A stretch of DNA of 64,000 nt, taken from assembly GCF_002843235.3 (NCBI RefSeq), contig NZ_CP031123.2, forward strand, positions 3,038,001 through 3,102,000. Direction: 5' to 3'. Below the pieces are notes generated by a model. The model had not been told where the DNA came from, did not search any database, and was given only the letters and a program-made list of their open reading frames with translations. Made by a program: the position numbers and the translations under genes. Positions within the stretch are counted from its first letter, which is position 1. Each line of letters opens with the position of its first letter. This DNA comes from Providencia huaxiensis (GTDB lineage: Bacteria > Pseudomonadota > Gammaproteobacteria > Enterobacterales > Enterobacteriaceae). This document shows, one piece after another, positions 10,801 through 19,447 of this stretch.

Positions 10801-12246
10801 ATGAAGCAAAGCTTGCAGCTTAGAGTCAGTCAACAACTTGCAATGACCCCTCAATTGCAGCAAGCCATTCGCTTGTTGCAGCTGTCTACACTTGAGCTTC
10901 AGCAAGAAATTCAACTCGCCTTGGAAACCAACCCACTTCTTGAACAAGAAGAGTTAAATTCCGAGTCTGAATCTATTGACTCCCTAAATGAAAATTCCGA
11001 TACCAGTGAGCTCGATACCAAAGACGCGCTCGAAAACCATGATATGCCAGATGAACTCCCTTTAGATACTAATTGGGATGAAATATATACGGCAGGAACA
11101 CCGTCAGGGACCAGTAATGATTATAATTTTGATGAACTCCCTGTTTACCAAGGTGAAACAACGCAAACATTGCAAGATTACCTGACGTGGCAAGCTGAGC
11201 TGACCCCTTTTACTGATACGGACAGGGCAATAGCCACCGCTATTATTGATTCAATAGATGATTCCGGTTACCTGACAACAGCAGTTTCTGATATACATGA
11301 AGGGATTGATAACCCAGAGATTAGTATTGAGGAAGTCATTGCTGTCCTCAAACGTATTCAGCATTTCGACCCACTGGGTGTCGCAGCACAAGACTTAAAA
11401 GAGTGTTTATTAATTCAATTGTCACTCTACCCTAAAGAAACTGATGGGCTACAAGATGCGAAGCTCATTATTAGTAACCATATTGATTTACTGGCTAACC
11501 GTGATTTTCGCCAGTTAGGTAAATTAACTCGCTTAAAAGAAGATGCGCTCAAAACCGCGATAGACCTGATTTTAACGTTGAATCCAAAACCTGGCCAATC
11601 TATCAATACCGGGGAATCGGAATACGTCATTCCTGATGTTTTAGTGAAAAAAATCGCAGGGCACTGGCAAGTTGAGTTAAATACAGATAGCATCCCTAAG
11701 CTAAGCATTAATAACCATTATGCTTCGATGCTGAATAATTCAGCGAGTGAAGATGACTCGCAATATATTCGTAGTCATCTGCAAGATGCAAAATGGTTGA
11801 TTAAAAGCCTTGAGAGCCGCCACGAGACACTATTAAAAGTCGCGACTTGTATTGTAGAACAGCAACAAGAATTCTTTGAGCTGGGAGAGGAGTACATGAA
11901 ACCGATGATACTGGCCGATATCGCCTATCAAGTGGACATGCATGAATCAACTATCTCACGAGTGACAACTCAAAAGTTTCTCCATAGCCCACGAGGCATT
12001 TTTGAGTTGAAATATTTTTTCTCCAGCCATGTTAATACGGACACAGGTGGCGAAGCCTCCTCAACCGCAATTCGAGCATTGGTGAAAAAACTGGTTGCTG
12101 CTGAAAACCCAGCAAAACCATTGAGTGACAGTAAATTGACGAGTATGCTGGCTGAACAAGGCATTCAAGTCGCTCGCAGAACTGTTGCTAAGTATCGAGA
12201 ATCGTTATCCATTCCGCCCTCTAACCAGCGTAAACAACTGGTTTAA
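10801..12246 (+). CDS. rpoN: RNA polymerase sigma-54 factor
   Basis: RpoN directs RNA polymerase to -24/-12 promoters and needs AAA+ activators. The 481-residue protein has the Gln/Leu-rich activator-interacting region I ([19 protein letters not shown]) and an acidic region II (about 45-115). The core-binding and helix-turn-helix regions follow, and the RpoN box [10 protein letters not shown] lies near residue 460. It leads the nitrogen-PTS block rpoN-hpf-ptsN-rapZ-npr. Confidence 0.97.
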   Translation: MKQSLQLRVSQQLAMTPQLQQAIRLLQLSTLELQQEIQLALETNPLLEQEELNSESESIDSLNENSDTSELDTKDALENHDMPDELPLDTNWDEIYTAGTPSGTSNDYNFDELPVYQGETTQTLQDYLTWQAELTPFTDTDRAIATAIIDSIDDSGYLTTAVSDIHEGIDNPEISIEEVIAVLKRIQHFDPLGVAAQDLKECLLIQLSLYPKETDGLQDAKLIISNHIDLLANRDFRQLGKLTRLKEDALKTAIDLILTLNPKPGQSINTGESEYVIPDVLVKKIAGHWQVELNTDSIPKLSINNHYASMLNNSASEDDSQYIRSHLQDAKWLIKSLESRHETLLKVATCIVEQQQEFFELGEEYMKPMILADIAYQVDMHESTISRVTTQKFLHSPRGIFELKYFFSSHVNTDTGGEASSTAIRALVKKLVAAENPAKPLSDSKLTSMLAEQGIQVARRTVAKYRESLSIPPSNQRKQLV

Positions 12247-12268
12247 TTGATAAAATAAGGAAGATTGT

Positions 12269-12556
12269 ATGGAATTTCAGATTACTGGACACAATATTGA
12301 AGTTACTCCTGCATTGCGCGAGACTGTTGAGAAAAAACTCAAAAAATTGGAACAATTATTTGATCGTATTAATAATATCCAAGTTGTCTTGAAAGTTGAA
12401 AAAGTTCAGCAAATTGCGGAAGCAACCGTGCAAGTCAATGGAGCGGATCTCCACGCATCAGCGGAAGAAAACGATATGTACGCCGCTATAGATATACTCG
12501 TAGACAAACTGTCGCGCCAATTAACCAAACATAAAGAAAAACTGAGACAACATTAA
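12269..12556 (+). CDS. hpf: Ribosome hibernation-promoting factor HPF
   Basis: The 95-residue short HPF (YhbH) has the same length as the E. coli protein. It converts idle 70S ribosomes to 100S dimers together with RMF in stationary phase. The S30AE domain is complete, with MEFQITGHNIEVTPALRETV at the start and the conserved basic C-terminal helix (KLSRQLTKHKEK). It begins 22 bases after rpoN with an AAGGAAG ribosome-binding site. Confidence 0.95.
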   Translation: MEFQITGHNIEVTPALRETVEKKLKKLEQLFDRINNIQVVLKVEKVQQIAEATVQVNGADLHASAEENDMYAAIDILVDKLSRQLTKHKEKLRQH

Positions 12557-12595
12557 TACATTGATACGGCTTATTAATGAGCCGGATAATGTTTC

Positions 12596-12630
12596 AAACC
12601 AGATGGTGGGATACACCATCTGGTTTTGTA
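12596..12630 (+). terminator. Strong hairpin terminator/attenuator between hpf and ptsN
   Basis: A perfect 13-bp inverted repeat, AAACCAGATGGTG/CACCATCTGGTTT (12596-12608 with 12614-12626), has a 5-nt loop and ends in a short T run. It separates rpoN-hpf from ptsN-rapZ-npr. Confidence 0.75.
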
Positions 12631-12649
12631 GTCCTAAGTGAACAATAAA

Positions 12650-13117
12650 ATGAATAGTGATATAGAAATCCAGTTAAACGTTGTTTTATCATCAGCCTGT
12701 ACACGTAATAATATTGTGTGCACCAGTAAAAAAAGAGCTTTAGAAATTATTAGTGAGCTGGCTGCCGTTGAATTGGAATTACCTGAAAATACGGTATTTG
12801 AAGCGTTATTAACCAGAGAAAAAGTTGGCACAACAGGTATTGGTGGGGGTATTGCCATTCCTCATGGAAAGCTGAACGAAGGTGAAAGTAGCCGTGCTGT
12901 CGGTGTCTTTTTGCATTTAGAGGAGCCGATTGCGTTTGATGCAATTGATAATCAGCCTGTTGACTTGTTGTTCGCGTTACTTGTGCCATCAGACCAATGT
13001 AAAACGCACTTGCATACATTGTCGCTTATCGCCAAAAAATTAGCCGATAAAACGCTCTGTAAACGCCTACGCAGTGCACAAAGTGATGAAGAGCTATACC
13101 GCATAATTACAGAGTAA
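12650..13117 (+). CDS. ptsN: Nitrogen-PTS EIIA component
   Basis: PtsN is the terminal phospho-acceptor of the PEP-PtsP-NPr-PtsN regulatory phosphorelay, which controls potassium transport and sigma-54-linked processes. The EIIA fold is complete, with the phosphorylated His in GGGIAIPHGKL near residue 69. I start at the ATG at 12650. An in-frame GTG at 12638 sits at the end of the terminator stem and has no ribosome-binding site. The N-terminus then aligns in length with E. coli PtsN (CTR motif near residue 18). Confidence 0.94.
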   Translation: MNSDIEIQLNVVLSSACTRNNIVCTSKKRALEIISELAAVELELPENTVFEALLTREKVGTTGIGGGIAIPHGKLNEGESSRAVGVFLHLEEPIAFDAIDNQPVDLLFALLVPSDQCKTHLHTLSLIAKKLADKTLCKRLRSAQSDEELYRIITE

Positions 13118-13236
13118 GTGATAAATTATGTATCTTGCCATATGCAAATGATATTGTTATGGTTTCTAAGTAATATTATTTGGCAAATACTGCTTTTCAA
13201 GAAGCACATTATTAGGAAACAAAAGGGAGCAAGCTC

Positions 13237-14088
13237 ATGGTGCTGATGATAGTCAGCGGCCGTTCCGGTTCGGGGAAATCCGTTGCCTTACGTGCGCTGG
13301 AAGATATGGGTTTCTATTGCGTAGATAACCTACCGGTTGTATTACTACCGGAGTTAGCGAATTCACTGGCTGATCGTAATATTTCAGCAGCGGTAAGCAT
13401 CGACGTGCGTAATATGCCCGACAATCCAGAGATTTTCGAAGAAGCGATTGATAAATTACCTTCAACCTTCTCTCCTCAATTATTGTTTCTAGATGCCGAT
13501 CGTAACACGCTTATTCGCCGTTACAGTGATACTCGTCGACTACACCCGCTTTCAAGTAAAAATCTTTCACTTGAAAGCGCAATAGATGAAGAAAATGAGC
13601 TACTTGAGCCTTTACGCTCTCGGGCTGATTTAGTTATCGATACTTCTGAAATGTCCGTTCATGAATTAGCTGAGATGCTAAGAACACGTTTGATGGGCAA
13701 ACGTGAGCGTGAACTGACAATGGTGTTTGAATCTTTTGGCTTCAAACATGGTATTCCTATTGATGCGGATTATGTATTCGATGTGCGCTTTTTGCCCAAT
13801 CCGCACTGGGATCCGAAATTGCGTCCAATGACAGGCCTTGATAGACCCGTGGCTGCATTCTTAGATAGGCATACTGAAGTCCATAACTTCATTTACCAAA
13901 CCCGTAGCTATTTAGAATTATGGTTACCGATGTTAGAAACCAATAACCGTAGCTACTTGACTGTCGCAATTGGCTGTACCGGGGGTAAGCACCGTTCAGT
14001 GTATGTCGCTGAACAACTTGCCGACTATTTCCGCTCTCGTGGTAAAAATGTGCAGTCACGCCACAGAACGTTGGAAAAACGCAAGTAA
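13237..14088 (+). CDS. rapZ: RNase adapter protein RapZ
   Basis: RapZ binds the small RNA GlmZ and delivers it to RNase E, so it controls glucosamine-6-phosphate synthase; it also binds GlcN6P. The 283 residues look almost identical to E. coli RapZ. They have a Walker A loop GRSGSGKS (8-15) and the RNA-binding C-terminus with GCTGGKHRS and the basic tail [18 protein letters not shown]. It lies between ptsN (119-base gap) and npr (5-base gap). Confidence 0.97.
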   Translation: MVLMIVSGRSGSGKSVALRALEDMGFYCVDNLPVVLLPELANSLADRNISAAVSIDVRNMPDNPEIFEEAIDKLPSTFSPQLLFLDADRNTLIRRYSDTRRLHPLSSKNLSLESAIDEENELLEPLRSRADLVIDTSEMSVHELAEMLRTRLMGKRERELTMVFESFGFKHGIPIDADYVFDVRFLPNPHWDPKLRPMTGLDRPVAAFLDRHTEVHNFIYQTRSYLELWLPMLETNNRSYLTVAIGCTGGKHRSVYVAEQLADYFRSRGKNVQSRHRTLEKRK

Positions 14089-14093
14089 CAGCA

Positions 14094-14366
14094 ATGACCG
14101 TAAAAGCCACAATAACGCTCAAAAATCGGCTTGGAATGCATGCAAGGCCTGCTATGTTACTCTATGATTTAGTTAAACAATTTAACTCAAGAGTTATTTT
14201 GCGTAATAATAATCAAATTGAGGCTGAGGCCGATAGCGTTATTGCGATGTTGATGTTAGACTCAGAACAAGGCAGTAATATTGATATTGAGGTTAGCGGC
14301 CCAGATGAAAATCAGGCATTATCCGCAATTATTAACCTGTTCGAAAGTGGGTTTGACGAAGAGTAG
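14094..14366 (+). CDS. npr: Phosphocarrier protein NPr
   Basis: NPr (PtsO) passes phosphate from PtsP to PtsN. The 90-residue HPr fold has the active-site His16 in LGMHARPA. The start is 5 bases after rapZ, which suggests coupled translation. In E. coli yrbL follows; here the operon ends and rnk follows after a structured gap. Confidence 0.95.
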   Translation: MTVKATITLKNRLGMHARPAMLLYDLVKQFNSRVILRNNNQIEAEADSVIAMLMLDSEQGSNIDIEVSGPDENQALSAIINLFESGFDEE

Positions 14367-14422
14367 TCAATTCAAACCTAACGATAAAAATATCAATCTG
14401 TATTTTTTACAAAGGTAGGCTT

Positions 14423-14444
14423 AGAGATCGTGATCATGATCTCT
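14423..14444 (+). terminator. Possible terminator of the rpoN-npr region
   Basis: An imperfect palindrome, AGAGATC..GATCTCT with a central TGATCA, is followed by TCCCTTT. It is plausible as a weak terminator after npr, but the T run is poor. Confidence 0.4.
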
Positions 14445-14495
14445 TCCCTTTAAAGCGTATAGCGCCTAATATTTTAAACAAACTTATTTCTAGCG

Positions 14496-14530
14496 ACACC
14501 CCCTACCTTATGGGTGGGGGGTGTTTGCTT
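14496..14530 (+). terminator. GC-rich hairpin before rnk
   Basis: ACACCCCCTACC (14496-14507) pairs with GGTGGGGGGTGT (14513-14524), with one T-G wobble and a 5-nt loop, followed by TTGCTTTG. It ends about 20 bases before the rnk ribosome-binding site. It could be the terminator of the upstream unit or a leader structure of rnk. Confidence 0.55.
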
Positions 14531-14554
14531 TGTATGTCTCTATTGGAGTGTGGT

Positions 14555-14965
14555 ATGACAAAGCCAACAATTATTATCAATGATTTAGATGCTGAACGTT
14601 TAGATGCACTGATGGAACAGCCGGCTTATGCGGGCACACCGGTTGCCGATGCGCTCAATGATGAACTTGACCGTGCGGATATTCTGACCCCACAAGAAAT
14701 GCCTGCTGATGTGGTCACGATGAACAGTACCGTTCGCTTTTTGGATTTAATCAGCAACGAAGAGCGCACACGTACCTTAGTTTACCCGGCGTCACTGAAA
14801 GATAGCGCAGAGCAGCTGTCTGTTATGGCACCGATTGGTGCGGCCTTATTAGGCTTGCATGTCAACGATGAAATCAGCTGGGAACTGCCAAACGGCGTTC
14901 AAACACGTGTTCGCGTACTTGAAATTGTTTATCAGCCAGAAGCGGCTGGTGAGTTTCACCGTTAA
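14555..14965 (+). CDS. rnk: Regulator of nucleoside diphosphate kinase Rnk
   Basis: Rnk is a GreA-like protein that binds RNA polymerase and affects nucleoside diphosphate kinase levels. I choose the ATG at 14555 ([17 protein letters not shown]), which has GGAGTG six to ten bases upstream and aligns with E. coli Rnk. The longer frame from 14510 starts inside the preceding hairpin. The 136-residue product has the short N-terminal coiled coil and the FKBP-like C-terminal domain ([14 protein letters not shown]). Confidence 0.94.
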   Translation: MTKPTIIINDLDAERLDALMEQPAYAGTPVADALNDELDRADILTPQEMPADVVTMNSTVRFLDLISNEERTRTLVYPASLKDSAEQLSVMAPIGAALLGLHVNDEISWELPNGVQTRVRVLEIVYQPEAAGEFHR

Positions 14966-15045
14966 TCTCGACAACGGCTGAATTAAGGAAGGCTTAGCGA
15001 AAAAAGTTTTATTTAAAAAACTCTGGTAAGTCCTCTAACATATTC

Positions 15046-15070
15046 AGGCACTCAATTGAGTGCCTTTTTT
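15046..15070 (+). terminator. Rho-independent terminator of rnk
   Basis: A perfect 9-bp palindromic stem GGCACTCAA/TTGAGTGCC (15047-15064) is followed by six T residues. Confidence 0.85.
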
Positions 15071-15098
15071 GTTGCTTTAAAATGAGCAAAGTAGAAAA

Positions 15099-16439
15099 CT
15101 ATTCTCCCGCAATACTCATTTCAGGGATCAATACCGAACCACACTGAATATTGCTACGAGTTTCAATATCATCAGCGATAGTGACCATATTCGCCCACAT
15201 ATCTTTTAGGTTCCCAGCAATGGTAATCTCACTCACAGGGTATTGAATTTCACCGTTTTCGACCCAAAAACCTGAAGCCCCACGAGAGTAATCCCCCGTA
15301 ATACCGCTAACCCCTTGGCCCATTAATTCAGTAACGATTAGGCCTGTTCCCATTTGTTTCAGCAATGCATCGAAAGAAAGGCCTTGCCCTGCAATACGCC
15401 AGTTATGGATGCCACCCGCGTGACCCGTACTTTGCAGACCTAACTTTCTTGCGGAATAGCTGGTCATCAACCACGTTTGCAAAACACCATTTTCAACAAT
15501 ATTGCGTTCACAGGTACGAACACCTTCGCTATCAAAAGGGGATGACGCCAACCCACCCATTAAATGAGGTTGCTCATTGATAGTTAGCCAGCTTGGTAAA
15601 ATTTGCTTTCCTAAGCTATCCAATAAAAAAGAGGATTTACGATAAATACTGCTACCACTAATGGCGCCGACTAAATGACCAAATAGACCGGTTGCCACTT
15701 CTGCTGCAAAAATAACAGGGGCTTTCATTGTCGGTAATTTACGTGGCGATAAACGAGATAAAGTACGGCGAGCACACTCCTGCCCAACCCACTCAGGCGA
15801 CTGTAATGCCCCTAAGCTACGGCCAATCGTATAAGCGTAATCACGCTCCATTTCACCATTTTGCTCAGCAATCACACAGCTCGACATTGAATAACGGCTA
15901 GAACAGTAACTTTGCAACATGCCATGGGAGTTACCAAATACGCGAACCCCATAGTGGCCGTTAAAACTTCCACCTTCCGTGTTTACAATGCGTGAGTCTG
16001 CATTTAATGCTGACATTTCCGCAATCGACGCTAAGCGGATCGCTTCTTCAGGAGAAAGCTCGCTCGCTTGGAACAGGTTGAGGTCTGGTGCTTCAAAAGC
16101 TAGCAAAGATTTGTCTGCTGGCCCTGCACACGGGTCTTCTGAGGTGTAGTTAGCAATATCAATTGCCGCCTGAACAGTCCGTTCAATGGCTTCAGGGCTT
16201 AAGTCTGTAGAAGACGCACTGCCTTTACGTTGTTGATGATAAACAGTGATCCCTAGCGCGCCATCACTGTTAAACTCAACATTTTCGACTTCCCCTTGGC
16301 GGGTACTCACACTAATCCCTGTGCTTTTGTTTACTGCGACTTCCGCGGCATCACAACGTGTTTTGGCAAATTCTAATGCGTGTGCGACGGCTTCTTCGAG
16401 TTTTTTGCGTTGTTCGGTGACTTGTTCAGTTACACTCAT
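15099..16439 (-). CDS. tldE: Metalloprotease subunit TldE (PmbA)
   Basis: TldE and TldD form a heterodimeric metalloprotease that degrades unfolded peptides, processes microcin B17 and takes part in CcdA turnover. The 446-residue protein has the TldD/PmbA fold and lacks the HExxxH zinc motif, which is carried by TldD (present here at 19448-20893). The length matches E. coli PmbA, and the C-terminal [11 protein letters not shown] segment is conserved. darP lies divergently, as in E. coli. Confidence 0.96.
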   Translation of the reverse strand: MSVTEQVTEQRKKLEEAVAHALEFAKTRCDAAEVAVNKSTGISVSTRQGEVENVEFNSDGALGITVYHQQRKGSASSTDLSPEAIERTVQAAIDIANYTSEDPCAGPADKSLLAFEAPDLNLFQASELSPEEAIRLASIAEMSALNADSRIVNTEGGSFNGHYGVRVFGNSHGMLQSYCSSRYSMSSCVIAEQNGEMERDYAYTIGRSLGALQSPEWVGQECARRTLSRLSPRKLPTMKAPVIFAAEVATGLFGHLVGAISGSSIYRKSSFLLDSLGKQILPSWLTINEQPHLMGGLASSPFDSEGVRTCERNIVENGVLQTWLMTSYSARKLGLQSTGHAGGIHNWRIAGQGLSFDALLKQMGTGLIVTELMGQGVSGITGDYSRGASGFWVENGEIQYPVSEITIAGNLKDMWANMVTIADDIETRSNIQCGSVLIPEMSIAGE

Positions 16440-16624
16440 GCTTTAGTCCAATCAATAATGTGGGGGAAACGTGATTTTCTGCCCTAACAAGCAAATGCTA
16501 GGTAGTCATAGAGGGGTTTTCCCAGTTACAATATATAATAGATGAATGTTAACACTCACAACACAGTAAATCATATTAATTACGCGTAATTAAACCACTG
16601 TGTTCGGTAAAAAGGAAAATCGAT

Positions 16625-17170
16625 ATGGCCAAACAGCCTGATGACTGGCTGGATGATATCCCAGCGCCGCAAGACGAAGAAGACGAGGAAATCATTTGGG
16701 TCAGTAAAAGCGAAATTAAACGCGATGCTGAGATCCTCAAAAAGTTAGGGGCTGAGCTCGTAGATTTAAGTAAAAGTGAGTTAGAGCGCATCCCGTTAGA
16801 TACTCAATTACTTGAAGCCATTGAACTTGCCCAAAAAATCAAACGTGAAGGCCGTCGTCGCCAATTGCAACTGATCGGTAAATTATTACGTTCACGTGAA
16901 GTTGAGCCAATTACAGAGGCTCTGGATAAGCTTAAAAACCGTCACAACCAGCAAGTGGTCATTTTACATAAACTGGAAGACTTACGTACCCGTTTATTAG
17001 ATGGCGGTGATGAAGTCATTGAAGACGTGGTTGCCCTGTTCCCACAAACAGACAGGCAACAACTGCGTGCATTAGTCCGTAATGCGAAAAAAGAGCGTGA
17101 AGGTAACAAACCACCAAAAGCCTATCGACAAATCTTTCAATACTTGAAAGATCTCTCTGAAATGGCTTAA
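16625..17170 (+). CDS. darP: Ribosome biogenesis factor DarP (YjgA)
   Basis: DarP associates with late 50S assembly intermediates. The 181 residues are mostly helical and highly charged. They start [13 protein letters not shown] with an acidic stretch ([18 protein letters not shown]) and contain the conserved [11 protein letters not shown] and [22 protein letters not shown] segments. It is divergent from tldE, and a terminator follows directly. Confidence 0.95.
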   Translation: MAKQPDDWLDDIPAPQDEEDEEIIWVSKSEIKRDAEILKKLGAELVDLSKSELERIPLDTQLLEAIELAQKIKREGRRRQLQLIGKLLRSREVEPITEALDKLKNRHNQQVVILHKLEDLRTRLLDGGDEVIEDVVALFPQTDRQQLRALVRNAKKEREGNKPPKAYRQIFQYLKDLSEMA

Positions 17171-17176
17171 TGAATT

Positions 17177-17207
17177 ATCCCCTATGCTGTGGCTAGGGGA
17201 TTTTTCT
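17177..17207 (+). terminator. Rho-independent terminator of darP
   Basis: ATCCCCTA/TAGGGGAT (17177-17184 with 17194-17201) has a 9-nt loop and is followed by a T-rich run. Confidence 0.8.
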
Positions 17208-17343
17208 TTGTAAATTAAGCAATAATCTGAAAAACCTAACAGCGTGTTGATAGCGCTGCCGAAACAACCTATCATGCCATTGTTAGTCATACTCTGACCC
17301 GTATTATCGCGGCTGCTGAACCCCGATCAATAATGAGGAAGAT

Positions 17344-17577
17344 ATGGATAATACCCGAAATAGAGCATGGCGCAGAGCCAAAGCTCGGATCAATAAATCC
17401 CGCGATCAACTAAATTCACGCTTAGTTGACTGCTATACACCTGAAAAAAACTGGAAACAGATGTACGGTCGAAGCGAAAAGATGATCCGTGCAGCCCAAT
17501 TAGGGATGGCATACCCGCAAGTGAGTAATATACAGCTTGCCCGTATTAGCCTTGAAGAGACACACAATAACTCGTGA
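17344..17577 (+). CDS. Small basic protein of unknown function
   Basis: I do not recognise this 77-residue protein. A strong GAGGAAG ribosome-binding site precedes the ATG. Its stop overlaps the GTG start of the next gene by four bases (GTGA), so it is very probably translated and coupled to that phosphatase-like gene. The N-terminal half is rich in Arg/Lys (RNRAWRRAKARINKSRDQL), with no membrane segment or signal peptide. It is predicted to be helical. A nucleic-acid or ribosome contact is conceivable from charge alone, but that is inference. Confidence 0.7.
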   Translation: MDNTRNRAWRRAKARINKSRDQLNSRLVDCYTPEKNWKQMYGRSEKMIRAAQLGMAYPQVSNIQLARISLEETHNNS

Positions 17578-17903
17578 ATATTTTATTCATTTGCAGTAAA
17601 AACCAATGGCGTAGTCCAACCGCTGAACAGATCTGGCGCAACCATGAAAGTTGGGTCACCCGTTCAGCGGGAACGAGCCGCAATGCGAGGCGCCCTGTTA
17701 ATGCGGATTTAATCCGCTGGGCAGATGTAATTTTTGTGATGGAGCAAAAACATAAAAACCGCTTAAGAGCAGATTTCCCCCGCCTTTTGGAATACAAACC
17801 GCTTCATGTTCTGGATATTCCTGATGATTACCCCTATATGGACCCAGAGTTGATTGAAATACTCAAAACCAGTGTGCCTAGTATTCTTACCAACCATAAC
17901 TAG
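17574..17903 (+). CDS. Low-molecular-weight protein tyrosine phosphatase-like protein
   Basis: The protein starts MNILFICSKNQWRSPTAE. This contains a P-loop of CX5R form with Cys7 and Arg13 followed by Ser14, as in low-molecular-weight tyrosine phosphatases. It is only 109 residues, compared with about 145-155 for classical members, and it lacks the usual CxGNxCR sequence. It matches the short 'predicted protein tyrosine phosphatase' group. Candidate acid residues lie in the DIPDDYPYMDPE loop (81-91). The start is GTG, overlapping the preceding small gene by four bases. Substrate and activity are unknown. Confidence 0.75.
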   Translation: MNILFICSKNQWRSPTAEQIWRNHESWVTRSAGTSRNARRPVNADLIRWADVIFVMEQKHKNRLRADFPRLLEYKPLHVLDIPDDYPYMDPELIEILKTSVPSILTNHN

Positions 17904-18487
17904 CTAAAATGCGTTTTGATCGTATCAAGTAGTGTTCTGAACTCAGTATAGCCTTCTCTATCAAGAAAATGACCGGCTGAGCCTTCAATAATAACCTGTG
18001 TTTTTAAGGCATTAGCCAATGCTTTCGAAGACTCTGGTGACACAATTTCATCATTAGTTGATATAATCGATATTCGATTATTTGCCACTTGTATGAGTTC
18101 ATCATAATTCAATGGTTCGCTTGTGTGGTGCTGTAATTCAGGCAATGTAGGCTGTTCTTCATCAAACCCTGATACCAATACATAACCCGCTACCAGCTGC
18201 CCTGCATTTTGAAGAAATCGTAATACGGTAACGCAACCTAAGCTATGGCCAATCAAAACCGTATTTTCATCAATATCAAAAGGCAAGTGTTGTAAGCGCT
18301 GCTGCCATCTCTCAGGGTTGGGGGCTAATGAGTCAGGCATGGTGGGCACGTTAACAAAAGCGCCTAAAGCTTCGAGCTCTGATTTCAACCATGGAAACCA
18401 GTTTTTTTCAGGGGATGCGGTATAGCCGTGAACAATCAGGAATTTTTTTTCTTTTAGCGGAAATGCAGTACAGGTAACGTTATTCAT
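17900..18487 (-). CDS. RBBP9/YdeN-type alpha/beta hydrolase
   Basis: The 195-residue protein has the alpha/beta hydrolase signature. The oxyanion HGYTASPEKNWFPWL region is at 20-34, the nucleophile elbow GHSLG has Ser82, and an acidic residue Asp146 and a His173 (SAGHF) complete a likely Ser-Asp-His triad. The HGY..SPE.NW pattern and size place it in the RBBP9/YdeN serine hydrolase group, whose physiological substrates are mostly unknown. No signal peptide is seen, so it is cytoplasmic. It converges with the phosphatase gene, the 3' ends overlapping by four bases. It may be expressed with the barstar gene upstream (60-base gap). Confidence 0.8.
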   Translation of the reverse strand: MNNVTCTAFPLKEKKFLIVHGYTASPEKNWFPWLKSELEALGAFVNVPTMPDSLAPNPERWQQRLQHLPFDIDENTVLIGHSLGCVTVLRFLQNAGQLVAGYVLVSGFDEEQPTLPELQHHTSEPLNYDELIQVANNRISIISTNDEIVSPESSKALANALKTQVIIEGSAGHFLDREGYTEFRTLLDTIKTHFS

Positions 18488-18547
18488 CCTAAAGACCCCT
18501 ATCAGCTCAGTTATCTTATTTAGACTTTACCATGAGTGATAGGAATA

Positions 18548-18838
18548 TTAGTTAGAGCTTTTTGTTATATCTAAAGCAAAAATGAACTCTTCTTCCCACA
18601 TATCTTGTGCGTCATTCATCACATCAATAACATCTGCGAATTGGATACGTTGTTCCGCAGTCATGTGTGAAAACGTGATAGTTACAGGTAACTCAATGCC
18701 TGCGGAAACCATGTCCCACAGGGCATCAAGATTACGACCAAACCAGTCAGGAAGGGAAAATTGCCGAGCAAATTGGTCATAAAAATCATTCAATGAGTTT
18801 ATCTGCCTGAAATCAAAGCTCACCTGTTTGCTCATCAC
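18548..18838 (-). CDS. Barstar-family ribonuclease inhibitor
   Basis: The 96-residue protein contains the barstar signature LPDWFGRNLDALWD (29-42). By alignment with Bacillus barstar from memory, Asp38, Trp41 and Asp42 correspond to the barnase-contacting Asp35, Trp38 and Asp39. Asp77 takes the place of Glu76. There is no signal peptide, so it is cytoplasmic. It starts 9 bases after the barnase-like gene on the same strand, so the inhibitor is made from the same message. E. coli has an orphan barstar homologue (yhcO) in this chromosomal neighbourhood; here the cognate RNase is retained. Confidence 0.88.
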   Translation of the reverse strand: MMSKQVSFDFRQINSLNDFYDQFARQFSLPDWFGRNLDALWDMVSAGIELPVTITFSHMTAEQRIQFADVIDVMNDAQDMWEEEFIFALDITKSSN

Positions 18839-18847
18839 GATTTTCCT

Positions 18848-19336
18848 TTAGTTGACTTGTGTAAAGCTCTTATAATGGTCATGCGTCACAAAAATCATCC
18901 CATCAGATGAGTATAGCAAACGGTCTGCCCCACGATGGCCACAGCGATAATTAATGTCAGCTTCAAACCACTGGCGCCCTTGTGCAATGGGTAACCCTTT
19001 CTCACGGTTAGAAAAACGGTCGCCGCCAATCGCTCTTCCTGGTAATACATCGCAAAGATTGCCTTTTTTCGCATCCCATCCAGCTTCACGGGCTTGCTTC
19101 TTTGTCATATAAAAAGCGGGAAGTTTTTGATATTTTTCCATAAAACTAACGACATTATCTTGTGCGGTTAGTTTATCAATCGGTTGTGCTGTTTCTTTTG
19201 GCGTTATCGCTTCACGAGAAGGTGGATTACTTTGATTAACCGGTGGCTCAGATGGGGTTTTATCTCCACCATTAAAATACAGGCTAATCACAATCAAAAT
19301 AGCCATCAACACGACGGGTAAAATACGTTTATTCAT
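18848..19336 (-). CDS. Barnase-family ribonuclease with N-terminal membrane anchor or signal
   Basis: The 162-residue protein has an N-terminal hydrophobic segment (about 5-21), a Pro/Ser-rich linker (25-55) and a complete barnase (N1/T1-type guanyl RNase) domain from about 57. The domain aligns without gaps to barnase in the catalytic part. Lys79, Arg111, Glu125, Arg135, Arg139 and His154 match barnase Lys27, Arg59, Glu73, Arg83, Arg87 and His102. Cys95 and Cys132, absent from barnase, could form a disulfide if the domain is periplasmic. A GAGGTG ribosome-binding site precedes the ATG. The barstar gene follows. Export or inner-membrane display is inferred from the N-terminus. Confidence 0.9.
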   Translation of the reverse strand: MNKRILPVVLMAILIVISLYFNGGDKTPSEPPVNQSNPPSREAITPKETAQPIDKLTAQDNVVSFMEKYQKLPAFYMTKKQAREAGWDAKKGNLCDVLPGRAIGGDRFSNREKGLPIAQGRQWFEADINYRCGHRGADRLLYSSDGMIFVTHDHYKSFTQVN

Positions 19337-19355
19337 AACACCTCAGTTGTTTTGT

Positions 19356-19422
19356 GCTTTGCAGACACACAAACGCCCTAGTCACAACATCTCCAAGAGT
19401 TTGTCACAAGGGCGAGCAAAGC
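19356..19422. repeat. Long imperfect inverted repeat between tldD and the barnase gene
   Basis: Outer arms GCTTTGC (19356-19362) and GCAAAGC (19416-19422) and inner arms CGCCCT (19374-19379) and AGGGCG (19409-19414) can pair. The loop also holds a GTCACAA direct repeat. It may act as a transcript end for tldD, but it has no proper T run. Confidence 0.4.
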
Positions 19423-19447
19423 CTAATTTATATCATAACCGTGAAAA

